Below the pieces are notes generated by a model, which was given only the letters and a program-made list of their open reading frames with translations, did not search any database and was not told the origin of the DNA. DNA of 64,000 bases from assembly GCF_019710475.1 (NCBI RefSeq), contig NZ_JAJFAX010000006.1, positions 282,932 to 346,931 of the forward strand, in the 5' to 3' direction. The stretch is from Glycomyces sp. TRM65418. Lineage in GTDB: Bacteria > Actinomycetota > Actinomycetes > Mycobacteriales > Micromonosporaceae. The stretch's first letter is position 1, and each line of letters opens with the position of its first letter. The position numbers and the translations under genes were made by a program. Shown here in pieces: positions 50,398 through 63,869 of this stretch.

Positions 50398-51749
50398 GCT
50401 GTTGCCTCCTGTGCGAGCGCGTATGCCACTAGACACCGTGCCATTTCGGGGCGCGCGGCCCAGGCGGTATGGACATAACTGGCGTGGACATTCCGCACGA
50501 CGAAGCCCTCGGGCGCGCGGTCCTCGAACTCCCAGGCCGGAGCGGCCCCGGCCCTCGGGCGGACGGTGGTGCGGTGGAACTCGTGTCCACGCGCCGGGGT
50601 CCCCTCAGGGCCGAGCGGCCCGGGGCTCGCGGCGCGGAGAGCGCGGTATCCGAGCGCGAGCTTGTCGGTGAACTCGGCCTCGGCGTCGACCAGGCCCACC
50701 ATGGGCCGCCCGTCCAGGCTGCGGCACAGGTACAGCAGGCCGCCGCACTCTGCCACGATCGGACCGCCTGATGCCGACAGCGCGCGCAGATCGTCGGCGA
50801 GACCGGTGTTGGCGGCGAGTTCCCGTGCGTAGACCTCGGGGAAGCCGCCGCCGAGATAGGCGGCGCCGGTCCCTTCGGGGAGGGCCTCGTCGCGCAGCGG
50901 GTCGAAGTCGGCGACCTCCGCTCCGGCCGCTTCCAGCAGCTCCCGGTGTTCGGTGTAGACGAAGGTGAAGGCCGGGCCTCCCGCGACGGCGACGACGGGT
51001 CGAGTCACGTCGCCAAGGTGGACAGGAGGCCGCCAGCGTTCGGCGTCGAGCGCGGGCGCACTGCGCGCCATGCGCACCACCGCCTCCATGTCGACCCCTT
51101 CGTCCACTCTGCGCCGCAGAGCGTCCACGAGGTCGAGGGCCTCCGTTCGTCGTTCTGCCACCGGAACGAGACCCAGATGCCGCGAGGGCGCTGCAACGCG
51201 TTCGCCGCGCCGCAGCACGCCGACCACCGGTATTCCCAACGGTGCCAGCGCCTCTCGCAGCATCTGCTCGTGCCGGTCCGAGGCGACCCGGTTGAGCACG
51301 ACGCCGGCGACGCGGATCGACGGGTCGAAGCTCGCGAAGCCGTGGACCTCGGCGGCGACCGAGCGTGACTGCGAGGAGGCGTCGACCACCAGCAGCACGG
51401 GCGCGTCGAGGAGCCTGGCGATGTGCGCGGTGGAGGCCTCGTCGGTGCCCGCCCTGCCGTCGAACAGGCCCATGGCGCCCTCGATCACGGCCACGTCGGC
51501 CCCGGCGGTCCCGTGCAGGAACAGCGGGGCGATCAGGTCGGGGCCGTGCATGAAGGCGTCGAGGTTGCGCGGCGCGCGTCCGCAGGCCAGCGCGTGGTAG
51601 CCGGGGTCGATGAAGTCCGGCCCGACCTTGTGCCCGGAGACGCGCAGGCCGCGGGCGCGCAGCGCGGCCATCAGGCCGGTGGCCACGGTGGTCTTGCCGA
51701 CGCCCGAACGGGTCCCGGCGACCACGACGCGCGGCGCGAGGGTCACCAT
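50394..51749 (-). CDS. cobB: cobyrinate a,c-diamide synthase
   Basis: A 451-residue amidotransferase. The ATP-dependent N-domain begins PRVVVAGTRSGVGKTTVATG with VGPDFIDPGYH and VIEGAMGLFDG. The C-terminal glutaminase domain has the nucleophile Cys in GGPIVAECGGLLYL and the late His in GHEFHRTTVRP. It amidates the a and c side chains with Gln and ATP. Its start overlaps the end of cobO by 7 bp. Confidence 0.95.
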   Translation of the reverse strand: MVTLAPRVVVAGTRSGVGKTTVATGLMAALRARGLRVSGHKVGPDFIDPGYHALACGRAPRNLDAFMHGPDLIAPLFLHGTAGADVAVIEGAMGLFDGRAGTDEASTAHIARLLDAPVLLVVDASSQSRSVAAEVHGFASFDPSIRVAGVVLNRVASDRHEQMLREALAPLGIPVVGVLRRGERVAAPSRHLGLVPVAERRTEALDLVDALRRRVDEGVDMEAVVRMARSAPALDAERWRPPVHLGDVTRPVVAVAGGPAFTFVYTEHRELLEAAGAEVADFDPLRDEALPEGTGAAYLGGGFPEVYARELAANTGLADDLRALSASGGPIVAECGGLLYLCRSLDGRPMVGLVDAEAEFTDKLALGYRALRAASPGPLGPEGTPARGHEFHRTTVRPRAGAAPAWEFEDRAPEGFVVRNVHASYVHTAWAARPEMARCLVAYALAQEATA

Positions 51750-52339
51750 TCGATGCCCTTCTGGCCGCGCCACCCCTGGTCGAGCGGGTGCTTGACCTTG
51801 GTCATCTCGGTGACGAGATCGGCCGCCTCGACGAGCTCGGCGGGGGCGTCGCGGCCGGTGATCATGACGTACTGCAGGCCGGTGCGGCGCTCGAGGGTCT
51901 CGACGACTTCGGCGGTGTCGACCCAGCCCCATTTCATCGGGTAGGTGAACTCGTCGAGCAGGTAGAAGCGGTAGCGCTCCTCGGCCAGGCAGCGCTTGAC
52001 CTCCTCCCAGCCCTCGCGTGCCAGATCGGCCGATTCGGCGAGGTCGCGGGAGGTCCAGCTCCAGCCGTCGCCCATCTTGAACCAGTCGATGCCGCCGAGT
52101 TTGGCGGCGGCGGCCTGCTCGCCGACCCGCCACTTGCCGGACTTGACGAACTGGAACACCGCGATCGGCCAGTCCTGGTTCCAGGCGCGCATCATCATGC
52201 CGAACGCGGCGGTGGACTTGCCCTTCCCGGTTCCGGTGTGGACCATGAGCAGCGGCGTCTCGCGCTTGCGGCGTTTCGGCTGGGCGTCGGCGGTGTCCTT
52301 GTCGGTGGCGCCGTCGTATCGGCTGCGTTCGTCGGTCAT
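51743..52339 (-). CDS. cobO: cob(I)yrinic acid a,c-diamide adenosyltransferase
   Basis: A 198-residue CobA/CobO/ArsA-like adenosyltransferase. P-loop VHTGTGKGKSTAAFGMMMRA, then FQFVKSGKWRVGEQAAAAKL, YLLDEFTYPMKWGWVDTAEV and MITGRDAPAELVEAADLVTE. It attaches the adenosyl group to reduced cobalt. A 25-residue charged leader precedes the domain. Followed 10 bp upstream by the chlI/chlD gene. Confidence 0.95.
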   Translation of the reverse strand: MTDERSRYDGATDKDTADAQPKRRKRETPLLMVHTGTGKGKSTAAFGMMMRAWNQDWPIAVFQFVKSGKWRVGEQAAAAKLGGIDWFKMGDGWSWTSRDLAESADLAREGWEEVKRCLAEERYRFYLLDEFTYPMKWGWVDTAEVVETLERRTGLQYVMITGRDAPAELVEAADLVTEMTKVKHPLDQGWRGQKGIEW

Positions 52340-52349
52340 GGGTTCCTTC

Positions 52350-54430
52350 TCAGCGTCCGGTGGCGAGGCGGATGGTGCGGGCGAGTTCTCCGGAGGCGAA
52401 CTGTTCGAGTTCGACGCAGGGAGCGGCGAGGTGGCGGGCCAGTTCGGCGGCCAGTCCGGTGCGGACGAATCCGGATTCGGTGTCGACGACGAGGGCCGGG
52501 ACGTCCTTGGCGGCCAGGTGAGCGGCGGCCCGGCGCGACTCGGCGACGGCCTCGGCGGTGGCGTTGGCGCGGCCGTCGGTGACGGCGACCAGGAGCGGGC
52601 GGCGGTCGGGGTCGCGGCGGGCGTGCCGTTCGATGAGGCCACATGCGTGGAGGAGCCCGGCGGCGAGGGGGGTGCGCCCGCCGGTCGGCAGCACGGCCAG
52701 GCGGCGGTCGGCCAGCTCCACGCCGGCGGTCGGGGGCAGCGCCGTCTCGGCGTTCCGGCCGCGGAAGGTCACGAGGGCGACCAGGTCCCGGCGCTGGTAG
52801 GCGTCGAACAGGAGGGCGCGGACGGCGCCCTTGACGGCCCCCATGCGGCGGCGCGCGCCCATCGAGCCGGAGGCGTCGACGCACAGGACGATGAGGTGGC
52901 CCTGCTTGCCCGAACGCTCATAGTGCCGGAGGTCGTTGCGGCCGACCAGGGCCTGGCCGGGACCGCCCATGCCGGCGCCTGCGGAGGCGTGACGGCGCAG
53001 AGAGGCGGCGATGAGCGTGGCCGAGACGGCGAGGTCGGAGGCGTGCGGGGCCTCCCCGTCGCGCAGCGGGCGGTTCCTGACGGCCGCGCCGCGGCGGGAC
53101 CGGCCGCGGCTGCGGCGGCCGGAGGCGCCGAAGCGGCGCTGCGGGGCGGTGATCAGGGCGGGCGCCGCCGCGGTCTCGGTCGCGGCCTCGACTCGGCCCG
53201 ACGGGGCCGGGACGAGCTCCTCGGTGGGCTGCGGAGCGGACTCCGCAGTGGACTGCGGCGAGGAGCCTCGCTCCGGTCCCGTCTCGGACTCGGGGACCTC
53301 CTGACTGGGCGGGCCGTTCGAAACCGGGCCCGGGCCGTGGCCATCGCGGTCGTCCGGCCCGTCGTCCGGCCCGTCGCCGGGTCCACGGTCCGGACCGTCC
53401 CCCGGTCCGTCTTCCGGGCCGTCTTGCGGCGGTTCGGGTTCATCGTCGCCGAGGAGGCGGTCGAGCTCGTCCTCGTCGATGCCGGGGTCGTCGAACGGGC
53501 CTCGGCGCCGGCGATGCGGCAGCGCGAGCAGACAGGCGGCGCGCACGTCGGCGCGGGTGACCTCGGCACGGCCGTCCCAGGCCGCCAGCGCGGCGGCGGT
53601 CCGTGCGGTGACGATGTCGGCGCGCATGCCGTCCACGCCGAAGGCCGCGCAGACCTCGGCGATCTTCAACAGCCAGAAGTCGTCGAGTGCGACGTCCTCC
53701 AGCAGGTCCCGAGCGGCGACCAGCCGTTCGGCGAGGCGCTTCTCGTCCGTCGCGAAACGGTCGGCGAACTGCTCGGGGTCGGCGTCGTAGGCGAGGCGGC
53801 GGCGCACCACCTCGGCGCGCTGGCCGGGGTCGAGCGGGGCAGTCGCTTCGACGGTGAGGCCGAAGCGGTCGAGCAGCTGGGGCCGCAGCTCGCCCTCTTC
53901 GGGGTTCATGGTGCCGACCAGCTGGAAGCGGGCCGGGTGGCGGGCGGAGACGCCTTCGCGTTCGACGTGGTTCCAGCCCATGGCGGCGGAGTCGAGGAGC
54001 GCGTCGACCAGGTGGTCGTCCAGCAGGTTCACCTCGTCCACATAGAGCAGTCCGCGATGGGCGCGGGCCAGGAGCCCCGGCTGGAAGCTGCGAACACCCT
54101 CGCTCAGGGCCCGTTCGAGGTCGATCGATCCGATGAGCCGGTCCTCGGAGGCACCGACCGGGAGCTCGACCAGCGGGGTCGGCCGGTGATGGACGGGCGC
54201 GTCCGCGCAGGTCGGGCACAAGTCGGCGGGCCGATCCGGCGGGCAGTTGTAGGCGCAGCCGGCGCGGGTGGCGATGTCGGGCAGCAGGGCGGCGAGGCCG
54301 CGCACCGCGGTGGACTTGGCCGACCCCTTGGAACCGCGCACGAGCACGCCGCCGATCCGGGGGTCGACCGCGCCGAGCACGAGCGCGACGGTCAGCTGCT
54401 CGGAGCCGACGAGGGCGGTGAACGGGTAGG

Positions 54431-54434
<4 letters not shown>
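52350..54434 (-). CDS. ChlI/ChlD-type chelatase ATPase subunit (AAA+ plus VWA)
   Basis: A 694-residue fusion of the two motor subunits of the Mg/Co chelatase. Residues 1-330 are AAA+: Walker A RGSKGSAKSTAVRGLAALLP, an odd Cys-rich loop GCAYNCPPDRPADLCPTCAD (usual in this family), and Walker B LLYVDEVNLLDDHLVDALLD. Residues about 340-480 are an acidic, Pro/Gly-rich linker with GP-D-D/G-x repeats. Residues about 490-694 are a VWA domain with MIDAS DASGSMG. With CobN it should insert cobalt into hydrogenobyrinate diamide. ATGA overlap with cobN. Confidence 0.9.
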
Positions 54435-58200
<3,766 letters not shown>

Positions 58201-58204
<4 letters not shown>

Positions 58205-59748
58205 TGCGACTCCTCAGTCCACATGCGAGGCCTCGGTGCGCCGCCCGGAGGGGCGACCGGCAGCCCGGCCGGGGCGCCGCGGGCGATCAGGTCTTCCAGC
58301 GCGGCCGTGTCGAGATGCTCGGCGACGAGGTCGCCGAGGCGGTCGAGACGGCGCTCGCGGACGGCCGCGAACGGCTTCGTGCCCGCCTTCCAGTCCAGCC
58401 CGGCGTCGCGAGCGATGCGCGCGAGCAGTTCCCGGCGGACGTCGTCGTGTTCGAGGACGCCGTGCCAGCTGGTGCCCCAGACCGATCCGGAAGCGCAGCC
58501 CTCGTCGGCACCGGAGTCGTCGAGCAGCCATGCCCGCCCGCCTTCGACTGCGGGCCTGCCGTGGCGGATCGAGTAGCCGCCCGCGGCCGCGCCGCCGAGC
58601 CCCGGCGCGGTCCCGGTGTGCAGCGCGAGCGTCTTCTCCTCGAAGAACTCGCAGGTCACCGGGAGCAGCCCGAGGCCGGCCACGACTCCGGCCTTCGATT
58701 CGACCGTGTCGACGATCTCGCGCCCGAGCATCTGGTAGCCGCCGCACACGCCCAGTGTCGGGCCGCCGGAGGCGGCGCGGTCCACGATCGCCTCGGCCAG
58801 GCCGGTGCGGCGCAGCCATGCGAGGTCGCCGACGGTGTTCTTGGTGCCGGGGAGGACGACGAGGTCGGCCCGGCGCACGTCTTCCGGATCGGTCGTGAAG
58901 CGAACCGCCACGCCCGGTTCGGCCGCGAGGGCGTCGACGTCGGTGAAGTTGCTGATGAGCGGCAGGCGGACCACGGCCACGTCGATCCGGTCGGGGCCGA
59001 CCGGCGGCAGCACCGGCAGCGGCCGGTCCAGGGCGAGCGAGTCCTCGGCGTCGAAGTCGAGGCCGTCGGCGTGCGGGAGCACGCCCAGGCAGGGCCGGCC
59101 GGTCAGCTCGCGAAGCTGTTCGAGGCCGGGTTCGAGGACGCGCGGGTCGCCGCGGAAGCGGTTGACGACGAACCCGGCGACGAGCGCCTGGTCCTCGGGT
59201 TCGAGCAGCGCGAGCGTGCCGTAGAGGGCGGCCAGCGCCCCGCCCCGGTCGATGTCGGCGATGACGACCACGGGCATCCCGGCCGCGCGGGCCAGGCCCA
59301 TGTTGGCCAGGTCGTGCGGGCGCAGGTTGATCTCGGCCGCGCTTCCGGCCCCCTCGCAGACCACCGCGTCGAACCGTCCTTTGAGGTCGCTCAGGGCGCC
59401 GAGGACGGCGGGCATGAGGACATGCCTGCGGGCGTGGTAGTCGCGGGCGCCGGTGTCGAAGGCGGGCCTGCCCATCACCACGACCTGGCTGCGGTGCGCG
59501 GCGGTGGGCTTGATGAGGATCGGGTTCATGGCGGTCTCGGGCGGGATGCCGCAGGCCGCCGCCTGCGCGGCCTGCGCGCGGCCGATCTCGCCGCCGTCGA
59601 CGGTGACCGCCGCGTTGAGCGCCATGTTCTGCGCCTTGAACGGCGCCACCGCGATGCCCTGGCGAGCCAAATGGCGGCACACCCCGGCGGTGATGACGCT
59701 CTTGCCGACGTCGGAGGCGGTGCCGGCCAGCAGGATCGCGCCGCTCAT
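58201..59748 (-). CDS. cobQ: adenosylcobyric acid synthase
   Basis: A 515-residue glutamine amidotransferase that amidates the b, d, e and g side chains. N-terminal ATP domain: LLAGTASDVGKSVITAGVCR and VAPFKAQNMALNAAVTVDGG; then VVIADIDRGGALAALYGTL and LPGTKNTVGDLAWLRRTGLA. The class I glutaminase Cys is in PTLGVCGGYQMLGREIVDTV and the His in GTSWHGVLEHD. ATGA overlap with cobD. Confidence 0.95.
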
Positions 59749-60692
59749 CGGCCCCTCCGAGGCCGGCGCCGCCGGCAGATCACGGCGGCGCCGACGACCG
59801 CCGCCATGCTGACCGCGGCGGCCAACCGGTTCGCGCGGCGCAGGTCGGCCCAGGTCGGCGCGGGCCCGTCACCGAGGGCCGGGCGGGTGTCGGTGTGGCC
59901 CGGGTAGCGGTTCTCGCCGCCCCCGAGGGTCCGGTCGAGGGCTCCGGCGAAGGCGGCCTCGACCTGCCCGGCATTGGGGCTGGGGTGGCGGCGGCCGTCG
60001 CGCCGCCAGATGTGCAGCGTCCGCCTCGGCGAGCCGCCGACCAGCGGAGCGAGCCCGACCGCCAGCGCGGCCGACAACCGGGCCGGGACCCAGTTGGCCG
60101 CGTCGTCCAACCGGGCGGCGGCCCAGCCGAAGCGGCGGTAGCGCGGCGACTTGTGCCCGATCATGGCATCGAGGGTGTTGGCGACGCGGTATCCGGCGAG
60201 ACCGGCCGATCCGGCGACGGCGCCCCACCACAGCGGCGCGACGACCGCGTCGGAGGTGTTCTCGGCGACCGACTCGACGGCGGCGCGCACCAGTTCGGCC
60301 TCGCTCAGATGCGAGGGGTCGCGTCCGCACAGCGACGGCAGGCGCCTTCGGGCGTCTTCGAGGTCGCCGCGTTCGACCGCGTCGGCGATCCCGGCGGCCT
60401 CGCGTCGCAGGGAGCGCCCGCCGATGACGGTCCAGGCGAGGGCGGCGGTCCAGGCCGCGCGCACCCAAGGACGGTGCCGGACCGCGACGTCCACGGCCGC
60501 GCCCAAAGCCGCGCTCCCGGCGACCAGCACGCCGGTGTGGACGGCCCCGGCGAGGCGGGAGTCGCGGTGGGTGCGCCGTTCGATCACGGCGGCGAGCCGC
60601 CCGACCCCGGCCACGGGGTGGCAGCGGCGCGGGTCGCCGAGCAGCAGGTCGGCCGCGTACCCGGCGAGGAGCCCGAAACCACGGGCGCTCAT
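59745..60692 (-). CDS. cobD: adenosylcobinamide-phosphate synthase (CbiB/CobD)
   Basis: A 315-residue membrane protein that attaches aminopropanol phosphate to cobyric acid. Motifs: LLLGDPRRCHPVAGVGRLAA, VESVAENTSDAVVAPLWWGA and VANTLDAMIGHKSPRYRRFG. About four to five membrane segments. A C-terminal Arg-rich tail follows the last helix. ATGA overlap with the phosphatase gene. Confidence 0.94.
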   Translation of the reverse strand: MSARGFGLLAGYAADLLLGDPRRCHPVAGVGRLAAVIERRTHRDSRLAGAVHTGVLVAGSAALGAAVDVAVRHRPWVRAAWTAALAWTVIGGRSLRREAAGIADAVERGDLEDARRRLPSLCGRDPSHLSEAELVRAAVESVAENTSDAVVAPLWWGAVAGSAGLAGYRVANTLDAMIGHKSPRYRRFGWAAARLDDAANWVPARLSAALAVGLAPLVGGSPRRTLHIWRRDGRRHPSPNAGQVEAAFAGALDRTLGGGENRYPGHTDTRPALGDGPAPTWADLRRANRLAAAVSMAAVVGAAVICRRRRPRRGR

Positions 60693-61276
60693 CGGCGGCC
60701 CGCTCTCGGATCGGCGTTGAGGCTGCGGACGGTCCACCGACCGGAGCGGCAATGCAGGACGGTGGCCGAACACGGGTCGACGTCGATCCTCCAGAACGCC
60801 GAATCCGGGGCTCCCAAAGCGGCTACCACGGCGGCCTTGACGGGTCCGCCGCTCGTGAACACCACGGTGTCGGCTCCGGGCCCGCCGTATTCGTCGAGCG
60901 CATCGCGCACGCGAGCGGTCAGGTCGGCAAGCGCCTCGCCGCCCGGAGGGGCGGTCTGCGGGTCGTCCAACCAGGCCTGGACCCGGTCCGGTTCGCGCTC
61001 GCCGATCTCTCCCAGCGTCGCGCCCGCCCACGCCCCGAAGTCCAGTTCGGACCAACGGGCGTCGGACTCGGCGTCCTCGAACCCCGCCAGGGCCGCGGTG
61101 CCGCTGCAGCGTCGCAGCGGAGCGGTGACGGCCCGGCCGGCCTCCAACCTGCCGCGGAGCCCGGCCGCCGCCGCCTCCCCGGCGACGTCCAGCGGCTCGT
61201 CCCGCGGGAAGGCGTGGCGGCGGGTCGCCTCGGTCGGCGCATGGCGGACCAGGATGAGCCGGGCGAACGAGCTCAC
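60689..61276 (-). CDS. histidine-phosphatase family protein (alpha-ribazole phosphatase-like) lacking the second His
   Basis: A 195-residue phosphoglycerate-mutase-fold protein from a GTG at 61276. The phosphorylated His is in LILVRHAPTEATRR, with the acid Glu in SELDFGAWAGATLG. The second catalytic His, normally in a HGG triplet, is replaced by Ser in VVFTSGGPVKAAV. Position in the operon points to removal of a phosphate from alpha-ribazole-phosphate or cobalamin-phosphate. TSGG variants exist in the superfamily, so activity cannot be excluded. Confidence 0.82.
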   Translation of the reverse strand: MSSFARLILVRHAPTEATRRHAFPRDEPLDVAGEAAAAGLRGRLEAGRAVTAPLRRCSGTAALAGFEDAESDARWSELDFGAWAGATLGEIGEREPDRVQAWLDDPQTAPPGGEALADLTARVRDALDEYGGPGADTVVFTSGGPVKAAVVAALGAPDSAFWRIDVDPCSATVLHCRSGRWTVRSLNADPRAGRR

Positions 61277-62001
61277 ACCGCCTCCTGATTCCCGGCGCGG
61301 TGCCACAGCCAGCCGAAGGCGACGGCGAGGCCGAGCCACAGGATCGCCTGGGTGCCCATCGACGCCAACCTGAAGTCCCACAGCAGATCGGCGGGGACCT
61401 CGACCGGATCCGTGTTCGCAGGCAACGCGAAGAACAGCGCGCCGTACACCAGCACGGCCGCCGCACCGACCAGCATCTGGCGCGGCACGTCCGCCGTCCC
61501 GCGACCGCGCAGCCACCGCGAAGCCGCCCACAGCAGCAGCGCCAGCGCCACCGAGCCGCCGATTGCGACGAAGAACCATGTCGTCCTCGCCTCCACCGTG
61601 GACGGGTCACCGACTCCGGGCGGATTGGACGGGTACTTCAGGCCCGGGAACAGGGCGACCGCGGCCCACGAAGCGGTGCCGAACGCGAGGGCGGACCTCC
61701 AACGGTCGCGCGATCGCCTGGCGACGAAGGCGAACACGAGCCCGAGCAGGCCGCCGCAGGCGGCGCCGAGCAGTGCGGTCCCGACCGGCAGCAGCACCTG
61801 CTGGGCGGTGCGGGAGACGGTGAACGCGTCACCGTGGTCATGGGCGGCCTCGGCCGATCCGTGGGCGGCGGCGTGCGACTGCTCCTCGAGTGCGATGGCC
61901 TCCCTGAGGGGGACCTCTCCGACGAGCAGGGCGAACGCCCCTGCGAGCAGACCGGCGACCAGCCCCGCCGCGAGTCCGCGGCGAACGCTGTCAGTGATCA
62001 T
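61273..62001 (-). CDS. cbtA: cobalt transporter subunit CbtA
   Basis: A 242-residue membrane protein with about five helices: LAAGLVAGLLAGAFALLVGE, VLLPVGTALLGAACGGLLGL, AFGTASWAAVALFPGLKYPS, VAIGGSVALALLLWAASRWL and MLVGAAAVLVYGALFFALPA. The loop after helix 1 is His-rich (HAAAHGSAEAAHDHGDAF), likely for metal. CbtA with CbtB is a predicted cobalt importer under B12 riboswitch control in many bacteria. Seven bp after cbtB. Confidence 0.9.
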   Translation of the reverse strand: MITDSVRRGLAAGLVAGLLAGAFALLVGEVPLREAIALEEQSHAAAHGSAEAAHDHGDAFTVSRTAQQVLLPVGTALLGAACGGLLGLVFAFVARRSRDRWRSALAFGTASWAAVALFPGLKYPSNPPGVGDPSTVEARTTWFFVAIGGSVALALLLWAASRWLRGRGTADVPRQMLVGAAAVLVYGALFFALPANTDPVEVPADLLWDFRLASMGTQAILWLGLAVAFGWLWHRAGNQEAV

Positions 62002-62008
62002 CGACAGG

Positions 62009-62194
62009 TCAGTGGCACGGGAATCCGAGCAGATGGCGGGCGTCGTGGAACGCCTCGTGGAGCACGGGCAGCCCACCGGTGAGCGTGCCCTGTTCGAAGC
62101 CCACCAGGAACACCGTGGCGCTCGCGGCGAGCACCGTCAGCGTCATCAGACCCCACTTGGGCGTGGTTCGCGTGGCAGCGGCAATGGCAGCCAT
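62009..62194 (-). CDS. cbtB: cobalt transporter subunit CbtB
   Basis: A 61-residue protein: a basic N-terminus, one membrane helix (WGLMTLTVLAASATVFLVGF) and a short His-rich C-terminus (HEAFHDARHLLGFPCH), the CbtB hallmark. GAGGAGG lies just ahead of the ATG. It is the first gene of the operon, 37 bp after the riboswitch. Confidence 0.92.
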   Translation of the reverse strand: MAAIAAATRTTPKWGLMTLTVLAASATVFLVGFEQGTLTGGLPVLHEAFHDARHLLGFPCH

Positions 62195-62231
62195 GTCGAC
62201 CTCCTCGGGGATCCGCGTCCCCTCAGTCGTG

Positions 62232-62425
62232 ACGGGAAGCCGCAGTCTTCTGGCTCTCGGATCAACGTCGTCCGCCCGACCTTCCCGGGTCCGAAGACCC
62301 AGTGGCCGCGCTCCGTCCGGCCGGGGTTCCGAAGAACTCCGGGGCGGGCGACTCCCCGAATACAGTGGCGGGACCGCCGCAGAATCACACTGCGTTCCTG
62401 ACCGCTTCCGTCGAATGAACCACGA
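62232..62425 (-). promoter_or_regulatory. cobalamin (B12) riboswitch
   Basis: Read on the minus strand the conserved cobalamin aptamer elements appear in order: GGAAGCGGTC near the 5' side, GCGGTCCCGCCACTGTA, CACTGGGTCTTCGG, CCGGGAAGGTCGGGCGG, and the B12-box-like AGCCAGAAGACTGCGGC at 62240-62256. Spacing fits the family. It ends 37 bases before cbtB. When adenosylcobalamin binds, it is expected to block expression of the whole cbtB-to-cobS operon. Confidence 0.92.
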
Positions 62426-62827
62426 AAGTACCGCACGCCAACGCCCATGTCCACCCCCGGCCGTGCAGAGCGACCTCCTCCCCGGTCGTCGAGTCCGCCC
62501 GGGCCCGCAGGCCTCGGGGCCGTGGCCGTCCACATCGGCTTCGCGCGGCACCACGTCACCGCCGGCGACCGCGGCGAACTGGTCTGGCTCACCCGAACAC
62601 GTCCCCGACCCCGGGCCGACTGCGACAAGCGCTTACCGATCGCAAAGGCGTGCGAGGCGAACGATCGAAGCGTGCGAGGGCAGACCGGATCACAATACGG
62701 CGGCCGGACTTTCGATGCAACGATCTTTCAAGAACTCCTCCCGGCGCCCTCGGCTCACGCCAGCGTAGGAAGAAAGCGGCGCACCCTCATAAGAGGGCCT
62801 GTCGGGCCGACAGCAGTGAGGACTTCT
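62426..62827. other. intergenic region without a recognised gene
   Basis: It contains the promoter regions of the cobalamin operon (minus) and of the peptidase gene (plus). The only structure that I can see is a small hairpin near 62802-62816 (CTGTCGG-GCCGACAG). No open frame here has the codon bias of the genome. Confidence 0.4.
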
Positions 62828-62911
62828 ATGAACGCCATCGCAATTGCACGCACGATCCGCTCACCATGGGCGAGATCCGAGTCCGCCGACGGCCCCGAGC
62901 GAGGCGAATGA
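62828..62911 (+). CDS. possible 27-residue leader peptide
   Basis: An ATG at 62828 (MNAIAIARTIRSPWARSESA...) ends in a TGA at 62909-62911, four bases before the peptidase start. Length and position suggest an upstream leader that could couple translation to the downstream gene, but the peptide has no known family and no strong ribosome site. Confidence 0.3.
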   Translation: MNAIAIARTIRSPWARSESADGPERGE

Positions 62912-62915
62912 ACCG

Positions 62916-63869
62916 ATGCCGATCGCCATGTCGAACCCCGTTCATGACTCACCGCGGAGCGAGCACCTCGAGCGCGCCGCACCGGTCCGCAGGATCGCCA
63001 CGCTGGCGTTGGCGCACCTCACCGCTGCAATGGTCGTCGCCACGCCGACGCAGGCCGGCGAAATCGACCTCGCCCAAGCCGACAGCTCCGAGATCCGGGT
63101 GCATGTAGACGATCTCGAGCGAGAACGCACGTCCGTTGAGGACGACATGGACCGACTCGAGGCGGAACGGCTGGAACTGAGCGCTCTGATCGAACAGGCC
63201 GACCTGGAATTCGGCACCGTCGAGGCGCAGCTCACGCGGGCCACCGAAGCGATCGACACTGCGAGCGATGACCTCTCGAGCAAGATCGAGGCGCTGGCGC
63301 TTCTGCGGACCGAGCAATCCGTCCGCTATGAGGCGGCCCAGCGCGCCGGCGAGCGCCTCGAAGTGATCGGACCGATGATCTCCCGACTCGTCGACCGGTC
63401 CGAAGGGCTGGGCGCCGACATCGAAACGGCCCGGCGCGCACTCGAAGAAGCAGAAGAACGCGAACGTGAGGAGGCGGCCGCCCGCGCCCGCGCCACTGCC
63501 GCAGCGTCCGGGCCCTCCCCGGAATCGGGGAGCACGGTCGTCCAGTTCGCCTACGACCAGCTGGGAAAGCCGTACGGCGCAGGCATGGCCGGTCCGAACG
63601 CCTACGACTGCTCGGGACTGGTCGCAGCCGCGTACTCGCAGTCGGGAACCGCCCTGCCCCGCTCGTCCCAAGCGCAATGGAACCAGACCGAGCCGATCGG
63701 CCGCGGCGACCTGGCTCCGGGCGATCTCGTCTTCTCGCACGGGCTGGGCCATGTCGCGATCTACATCGGCCGGGACCAGGTGGTCCACGCCACCAAACCG
63801 GGCGACACCGTGAAGATCGCCCCGCTCGGGGTCCTGCCCGTCGACGGGTACCGACGGGTTCCGGGCTGA
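62916..63869 (+). CDS. secreted NlpC/P60 cell-wall endopeptidase
   Basis: A 317-residue protein. I start it at 62916 (MPIAMSNPVHDSPRSEHLER); an ATG at 62928 is also possible. A long signal region ends with the hydrophobic core IATLALAHLTAAMVVATPTQ and an AGE cleavage area. Residues about 55-195 form a coiled coil (ERERTSVEDDMDRLEAERLE, ARRALEEAEEREREEAAARA), as in RipA/PcsB-like hydrolases. The NlpC/P60 domain follows, with the catalytic Cys in YDCSGLVAAAYS, His in LGHVAIYIG and a second His in QVVHATKPGD. It should cut the peptide stems of peptidoglycan outside the cell. Confidence 0.88.
   Translation: MPIAMSNPVHDSPRSEHLERAAPVRRIATLALAHLTAAMVVATPTQAGEIDLAQADSSEIRVHVDDLERERTSVEDDMDRLEAERLELSALIEQADLEFGTVEAQLTRATEAIDTASDDLSSKIEALALLRTEQSVRYEAAQRAGERLEVIGPMISRLVDRSEGLGADIETARRALEEAEEREREEAAARARATAAASGPSPESGSTVVQFAYDQLGKPYGAGMAGPNAYDCSGLVAAAYSQSGTALPRSSQAQWNQTEPIGRGDLAPGDLVFSHGLGHVAIYIGRDQVVHATKPGDTVKIAPLGVLPVDGYRRVPG

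Noticed and set aside
62690..62830. A c-di-AMP riboswitch upstream of the NlpC/P60 gene
   Set aside because: Actinobacterial wall-hydrolase genes often have one, but the conserved aptamer blocks are not visible here.
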